Shown here: piece by piece, positions 4,425 to 8,708 of the stretch | How positions within the stretch are numbered: the first letter of the stretch is position 1 | Layout of the letters: the number at the start of each line of letters is the position of its first letter | Assembly: GCA_038227745.1 (NCBI GenBank) | Contig: JBBRPS010000436.1 | Coordinates: forward strand, 1 to 8,708 | Direction: 5' to 3' | From: DASPXY01 sp038227745 | Lineage (GTDB): Bacteria > Planctomycetota > Planctomycetia > Gemmatales > Gemmataceae | DNA: 8,708 nucleotides | Position numbers and translations under genes: made by a program | The notes under the pieces: model-generated | What the model was told of the DNA's origin: nothing | Databases searched by the model: none | Seen by the model: the letters and a program-made list of their open reading frames with translations, nothing else

Positions 4425-7250
4425 CTAGAGCCGCTTTTTCTCCTGGGCGAGGGCATGGGCGGGTTGGGGCCCCTGGCCCGGGTGGACGAGCTGCTGGAAC
4501 TCCGGGTAGCGCCGGATGCCCCGCAGGTCCGGGTCGCGGGCGGCCTTGTCCCGGCCGTAGCCCTGCGCGAATGCCTTGCGCAGGAAGACGAACGCCTGCC
4601 CCGCCGTCTGCTTCGCCGCCGCCGGGTCGTCGTACTTCTCGACCGCCCGCGCGGCCACGCACGCCGCCGCGTACAGCGTGGCCCCCGCCGACCCCTCGCG
4701 CTCCAGACACCAGTTGATGTCGTGGCTGGCCGCGTCGAACCGGCCGCACCGCGCCAGCAGGACCGCGCGGAAGCGCCGGGCCTCGACGAAGCCGGGGGCG
4801 GCCTCCACGGCGCGGTCGAAGGCCGCCACCGCCGCGTCCTGCCGCCCTTCCTCGACCAGCAGCATCGCCCGGCCGTACAGCGCCTGCGGGTGGTCCGGCT
4901 GCTCCCGCAGCACTTCCTCGAAGGCCAGGCGCGCCTGCCGGGGCAGGCGCCCGGACACCGCGAACCCGTAGACCCAGCGGAGCCGGGCCCGGACGTCGGC
5001 GGGCGCCGCCTCGGCGCGGCGGAAGGCGCCGCGGAAGGCCTCGTCGGCCTCCGCGTGCTTGCCCAGGCCCTCCAGGGCCACGCCGCGGCCGGTGTGGACG
5101 GCGGCGTCGTCACCCCCCAGGGCGGCGGCCTTCTTCAGGTCCGCCAGGGCCGGCCCGTACTGCTTCAGCTCCAGGCGGGCCATCCCGCGATTCAGGTAGG
5201 CGAGCACGAAGTTCGGGTCGCGCTCCAGCGCGGCGCCGTAGTCGCGCAGCGCCTCGGCCCGGTTGCCGGCGCGGTCCAGGGCACAGGCGCGGTTGAAGTA
5301 ACCCCAGGCGAACTCCGGCCACAGGCCGATGCACACGCTGAAGTCCGCCGCCGCCAGGCCGTGGTTGCCCAGCTCGTGCGCGCAGATGCCCCGCTGCACC
5401 CACGACCAGTAATGCTTCGGGTTCAGCGCCAGCGCCCGGTCCAGGGAGGCGACGGCGTCGGCGTACCGGCCCTTGTGGGCGTAGGCGGTCGCCAGCAGGT
5501 AGTGGTCGCGGAAGGTGGCGGGCTGGATCCCGGCCGCCTTTTCCCGGGCGGCCTTCGCGGCCGCGCCGTCGCCGAGCCGCTCCAGGTACGCCGCCCGGTC
5601 CTCCCACAAGGCCCGGCTGGGCGGCAGCCCGTGGATCGCCTCCGCCCGGTCCAGCAGCGCCAGCGCGGGGCGCCCGACCGCCGCGTCCGCCGGGGCGCCG
5701 CGGGCGCGGCCGCGGGCCAGTGCCAGCAGCAGCTCGCGCGTGTCCTGCCCCAACCGCTCGCGCTCGTCCGGGTCGAGCCGCTGCCAGTCGGCGCCCTGCT
5801 GCCAGTCGGGCCGCTCGAGGATGTCGTACAGCCCGAGCGTCTTCTCGCAGACGGCCACCCCCTCGGCGAGGTGATCGCGCAGGTCCGACGTCGTGCTCAC
5901 CAGGCACAAAGCGCGGACGGTGCCGGACTCGTAGGCCCGCTTCTTGTCCTGGGCGCGGGCGCCGTCCAGCTCGGCCTGCGTCGTGGCCAGGTCGCCGCGC
6001 GTCGCGGCCAGGGCGGCGCCGGTGGCGCTGAGCAGCAGGGCCGCCACGCCGGCGACCACCCCCGAGTAGGTCAACCGCGGGTGCCGCCGCGCCCACTTGC
6101 GCACGCGCTCCACCCGGCTCAGCTCCGGCGCGTACCGCAGCGGCCGGTCCTCCAGGAAGCGGCGCAGGTCCTCGGCCAGCTGCTCGGCGTGCTGGTAGCG
6201 CTGCGTGGGGCCCGGCGCCAGGCACTTGCGGACGATGCTCTCCAGGCCCCACGGGACGTCCGGCCGTTTCTGCCGCAGCGAGGGCACGGTCTTGCCCCGC
6301 TCGATGGCCATGATCAGCACCACCGGCAGCATGGGCGAGTAGCTGCCGCTCTGGTCGAAGGGGCTGCAGCCGGTGAGGAACTCGTACAGGACCATGCCCA
6401 GGGAGTAGATGTCGGAGCGGCCGTCCACCTGGCGGCCCAGGGCCTCGTCGCGGGCGGCGATGGCGCGCAGGTGCTCCGGGGCCATGTAGGCGACCGTGCC
6501 GCCCAGGACGGCCTTCTTCTGCGCCTGGTCGTTGTGCAGGCACTCGGCGACGTTGAAGTCGAGCAGCAGCGGCTGGCCGTCGTCGCCCAGGAGGACGTTC
6601 GAGGGCTTGATGTCGCGGTGGAGCACGCCGCGGTCGTGGGCGTGCTGCAGGGCCTCTGCCAGCCGGGCCACGACCCAGGCGGCCGCGTGGGCATAGTCGA
6701 GGCGGCCGAGCGTTTCCAGCGGGGTCGGGCCGGTGCTCCGTGGCGCCGGGAGGCCTCTCGCTGCGGCGCCGCGCTGCGCCTCCGGCGGCCCGGCCACGGC
6801 GGCCGCAGCCGTCCGCAAGGCCCGGACCAGCTGCGCCCCCTGGGCCGGCCGCGTCGTCTCCTTCCAGAGTGTGTGCAGCACCGACGACAGGCTGGCGCCA
6901 CCGAAGTACGGCATGCACAGGGCGCGCAGGCCGGCGCTGGCGCACTCGTGCGATGAGTAGATCGGCACGATGTGGGTGTGCTGCAACTGGGCCAGGGTCT
7001 GCGGCTCGTCGCCGTCTATGGCCGACACCTTCAGGACCACCGGCCGGCTGGCCAGCTCCGCCTGCTCCGCCAGGAACACCCGGGCGTAGGCGCCGCGGCC
7101 CAGCTCGTGCCGCAGTCGGAAGCCGAACAGCAGTTCACTCACCTCCGGCAGGCGCGAGACGGCCTTCTCGCGGCCCGGCCGTCTGGCGGGGCCGTTCGGT
7201 GTCTCGGCGGAGGTGGTGACGGGCCCTCCGTCGGGCGCGTGTTCGTTCAT
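4425..7250 (-). CDS. Transmembrane Ser/Thr protein kinase with C-terminal TPR repeats
   Basis: This 941-residue receptor-like Hanks-type kinase should phosphorylate proteins on Ser/Thr in the cytoplasm. The kinase domain spans about 44-367. It shows the glycine loop GRGAYARV (51-58), Lys74 in VVLKVS, probable helix-C Glu82, the catalytic loop HRDIKPSN (211-218, Asp213), DFN at 231-233 in place of DFG, APE at 257-259, SDIYSLG (279-285) and Arg351. An Ala/Pro-rich insertion of about 50 residues (132-182) precedes helix E. A basic stretch (379-390) and one hydrophobic helix (about 394-416) follow. The outer region has about eight TPR units between 581 and 854, for example the stretch ending ALALNPKH at 613. 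AAGGA (7258-7262) lies seven bases before the ATG. All catalytic residues are present, so it is probably active. The ligand is unknown; the TPRs presumably bind a protein. Confidence 0.95.
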   Translation of the reverse strand: MNEHAPDGGPVTTSAETPNGPARRPGREKAVSRLPEVSELLFGFRLRHELGRGAYARVFLAEQAELASRPVVLKVSAIDGDEPQTLAQLQHTHIVPIYSSHECASAGLRALCMPYFGGASLSSVLHTLWKETTRPAQGAQLVRALRTAAAAVAGPPEAQRGAAARGLPAPRSTGPTPLETLGRLDYAHAAAWVVARLAEALQHAHDRGVLHRDIKPSNVLLGDDGQPLLLDFNVAECLHNDQAQKKAVLGGTVAYMAPEHLRAIAARDEALGRQVDGRSDIYSLGMVLYEFLTGCSPFDQSGSYSPMLPVVLIMAIERGKTVPSLRQKRPDVPWGLESIVRKCLAPGPTQRYQHAEQLAEDLRRFLEDRPLRYAPELSRVERVRKWARRHPRLTYSGVVAGVAALLLSATGAALAATRGDLATTQAELDGARAQDKKRAYESGTVRALCLVSTTSDLRDHLAEGVAVCEKTLGLYDILERPDWQQGADWQRLDPDERERLGQDTRELLLALARGRARGAPADAAVGRPALALLDRAEAIHGLPPSRALWEDRAAYLERLGDGAAAKAAREKAAGIQPATFRDHYLLATAYAHKGRYADAVASLDRALALNPKHYWSWVQRGICAHELGNHGLAAADFSVCIGLWPEFAWGYFNRACALDRAGNRAEALRDYGAALERDPNFVLAYLNRGMARLELKQYGPALADLKKAAALGGDDAAVHTGRGVALEGLGKHAEADEAFRGAFRRAEAAPADVRARLRWVYGFAVSGRLPRQARLAFEEVLREQPDHPQALYGRAMLLVEEGRQDAAVAAFDRAVEAAPGFVEARRFRAVLLARCGRFDAASHDINWCLEREGSAGATLYAAACVAARAVEKYDDPAAAKQTAGQAFVFLRKAFAQGYGRDKAARDPDLRGIRRYPEFQQLVHPGQGPQPAHALAQEKKRL

Positions 7251-7257
7251 CGGACCA

Positions 7258-7297
7258 TCCTTTCTCGAGGCTCCGCGGCCGGCCGTACGCCGGCCGC
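7258..7297 (-). promoter_or_regulatory. Kinase leader: ribosome binding site and hairpin
   Basis: On the minus strand AAGGA (7262-7258) is the Shine-Dalgarno site for the kinase ATG at 7250. Just upstream is a perfect 9-bp stem (7275-7283 with 7289-7297) around a 5-base loop that contains GTAC. It could fold in the mRNA leader and affect translation. Further upstream TAATAT (7329-7324) resembles a -10 box, but no good -35 lies at the right distance, so the kinase promoter is unresolved. Confidence 0.45.
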
Positions 7298-7396
7298 CAG
7301 GGCGACGCGGGGGGGGTAGATGGATATTACGGAGCTTTCAGGGTTAGTTTGACGGTGAAGGGGACGGGGACCTCCCGACCCCTTCATCCGGGAGCG

Positions 7397-8708
7397 CTAC
7401 TGGCAGGGTTCCGGCCGGCCGCCGCGCCTGGGCGCCGGACGGGCGCGGGCCGTGCGCTCCCGGTCTTCCCGGGTGGCGGACAGGGTGCCGACGGCGAGCA
7501 GCGCCGCCGCCCACGCCCCATCGACACCCGCGGCGTAGTCCGGCCCAGCCGCCGGCCCGGAGAGGGCCGCGCCGACCGCCGCCTGCGGCTCAGGGCCGGC
7601 GACCGGCACCGTTGGCAGGGTCGGCGACAGCAGGATGCGCCACACGAGTTGGTTCAGCGACCACGACAGGGTGGCGTTGATCAGCAACGAGCCCCAGGGG
7701 GGTTGGCTGCTATCGTCCGCGCCCGGCACGGCCGGGGCGGGGCGGTCGCCCTCCGCGTGCGGCACGTCCGACCCCGGGGCGACGGGGACGGCGAGCACGA
7801 CAGGCCCACGCCCTTCCGGGACCGGCGCGAGCGGCCTGGGCAGGGCGAGCTGCTGGGGGCCGGGCGCAAGGTTGTTCGCGTCCGTGCTCCGCACGCCGCC
7901 GACCGGCCCGACGTTGAGGCTGATCAGTGCCCCCGCGGGCAGGTCCACGGCCCGCGCCCCGGCGTCGATGCGGTGAGGCTGAAGGACGACCGCCTGGGCG
8001 AGTCCCGGGTCGGCGGCCACCGTCGTCACCTGCACGATGCCGGGGCTGCCGGTGGCGACGGAGAGCGTCGGCAGATCGAGGCGCACGGAGGTAGAGGAAG
8101 GCGCCCCTGCGGTGGCGCTCGCCTGGGCAGTGGGGCCGTTTGCGGACGGTGCCGGGTGCGAGCCCTGGGCCACCGAGGTGGCGGCGGGGCTGGCGGGCGT
8201 CGTCGGTCCGGCGATCGGCGCCTGCTGCGCGACCGGGGCGCTGGCCGGTGGGGTCGGCGCCTGCTGCGCGACCGGGGCGCTGGCCGGTGGGGTCGGCGCC
8301 TGCTGCGCGACCGGGGCGCTGGTCGCCGGGGTCGGCGCCTGCTGCGCGACCGGGGCGCTGGTCGCCGGGGTCGGCGCCTGCTGCGCGACCGGGGCGCTGG
8401 TCGCCGGGGTCGGCGCTTGTTGGGCCACCGGGGTGCTGGCCGGTGGGGTCGGCGCCTGCTGCGCCACCGGGTTTGCGATGGGCGCGGGGGGCGACTGCGG
8501 CACCGTGACCGGGGGCGGCTGCTGCGCGACCACCGGGTTGACGGGCGCCGGCGTCGTCGGTTGCGTTCCGGGGCCCGAGGCGGTCGGCGCCGGCGGCGTC
8601 ACCGGCGGGCTGCTCGGCGTCGTCCCCGAACTCGGCGGCGAGGAGGCCGTCTGGGTCCCCGGGTCGGCGGGCGGTGGCTGCGGCGTCGGGGGCGGCGGCT
8701 GCGGCGCC
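7397..8708 (-). CDS. Pro/Ala/Thr-rich repetitive protein of unknown function (partial, 5' end missing)
   Basis: The reading frame is open from the TAG at 7397-7399 to the window edge, so 436 residues are visible and the true start lies beyond 8708. A GTG at 8602 is in frame but has no reason to be the start, since equally Pro-rich sequence continues upstream of it. The N-terminal visible part is Pro/Thr/Ser/Gln-rich. Next come about seven 13-residue repeats of the type VAQQAPTPxxSxP. A less repetitive C-terminal 250 residues follows, including TSVRLDLPTLSVATGSPGIV and a WGSLLINATLSWSLNQLVWRI-like segment. The end has a short hydrophobic stretch (AWAAALLAVGTL) and then a basic tail, which may be a C-terminal membrane anchor. 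The composition suggests a disordered, surface or periplasm-spanning protein. I recognise no family. It lies upstream of the kinase gene on the same strand, 146 bp away. Confidence 0.75.
   Translation of the reverse strand, partial: APQPPPPTPQPPPADPGTQTASSPPSSGTTPSSPPVTPPAPTASGPGTQPTTPAPVNPVVAQQPPPVTVPQSPPAPIANPVAQQAPTPPASTPVAQQAPTPATSAPVAQQAPTPATSAPVAQQAPTPATSAPVAQQAPTPPASAPVAQQAPTPPASAPVAQQAPIAGPTTPASPAATSVAQGSHPAPSANGPTAQASATAGAPSSTSVRLDLPTLSVATGSPGIVQVTTVAADPGLAQAVVLQPHRIDAGARAVDLPAGALISLNVGPVGGVRSTDANNLAPGPQQLALPRPLAPVPEGRGPVVLAVPVAPGSDVPHAEGDRPAPAVPGADDSSQPPWGSLLINATLSWSLNQLVWRILLSPTLPTVPVAGPEPQAAVGAALSGPAAGPDYAAGVDGAWAAALLAVGTLSATREDRERTARARPAPRRGGRPEPCQ
8217..8489 (-). repeat. 39-bp in-frame tandem repeat, seven units
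   Basis: Units begin at 8217, 8256, 8295, 8334, 8373, 8412 and 8451. The first two are identical, and the third to fifth are identical to one another. The sixth differs at several bases and the seventh is degenerate. The unit is a multiple of three and encodes 13 residues (VAQQAPTPxxSxP), so changes in copy number keep the frame. Identical neighbouring units imply recent duplication by slippage or unequal recombination. Confidence 0.95.

Noticed and set aside
4455..6956. Long plus-strand open frame (833 residues) opposite the kinase gene
   Set aside because: It lies entirely antisense to the kinase, which has clear domains. The translation has no recognisable motif and is an effect of high GC, which removes stop codons.
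7372..7394. Terminator between the Pro-rich gene and the kinase gene
   Set aside because: Only a 6-bp stem (CTCCCG/CGGGAG) with an 11-base loop and no T-tract, too weak to call.
8217..8489. CRISPR array
   Set aside because: Units are contiguous with no unique spacers and keep a protein reading frame; no cas gene is present.

Overview
The window is very GC-rich DNA that I read as a chromosomal segment of a planctomycete, most likely of the Gemmataceae. This is inferred from three things: a large transmembrane Ser/Thr kinase with C-terminal TPR repeats and a DFN (not DFG) motif, low-complexity exported proteins, and several different long inverted repeats between genes. No database search was possible. 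No rRNA, tRNA, CRISPR array, transposase, integrase or phage gene is visible.

Layout, left to right. (1) A minus-strand M50/site-2-type membrane metalloprotease (47-892). (2) A divergent intergenic region (893-1119) holding two outward-facing copies of a 20-bp box at nearly equal distance from the two start codons. (3) A plus-strand DUF2203-like small protein (1120-1596). (4) A perfect 30-bp inverted repeat (1619-1685), then a sigma70-like promoter (TTGACC-17-TATAGT). (5) A plus-strand membrane-anchored protein of unknown function (1832-2524). (6) A composite palindromic repeat (2581-2687) between convergent genes. (7) A minus-strand secreted HEAT-repeat protein (2724-3410) with a clear ribosome binding site and a good promoter (TTGACG-16-CATAAT). 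(8) About 1 kb without a credible gene (3411-4424), carrying hairpins and two adjacent repeat elements of different families. (9) A minus-strand 941-residue receptor-like Ser/Thr kinase with about eight TPR repeats (4425-7250). (10) The 3' part of a minus-strand Pro/Ala/Thr-rich protein with a 13-residue tandem repeat, running off the right edge (7397-8708).

The genes do not form an obvious pathway or operon. Several act at or beyond the membrane: the protease, the anchored protein, the exported HEAT protein, the kinase and possibly the Pro-rich protein. The kinase lies 146 bp downstream of the Pro-rich gene on the same strand, so cotranscription is possible but not shown.

The most notable content is between the genes. 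At least three kinds of long, nearly perfect inverted repeat occur here, and two elements (2581-2687 and 4325-4393) share a core sequence, so they look like diverged members of one dispersed palindromic family. I see no clear evidence of a new multi-gene system. The divergent 20-bp boxes and the repeat families are the best candidates for something undescribed.
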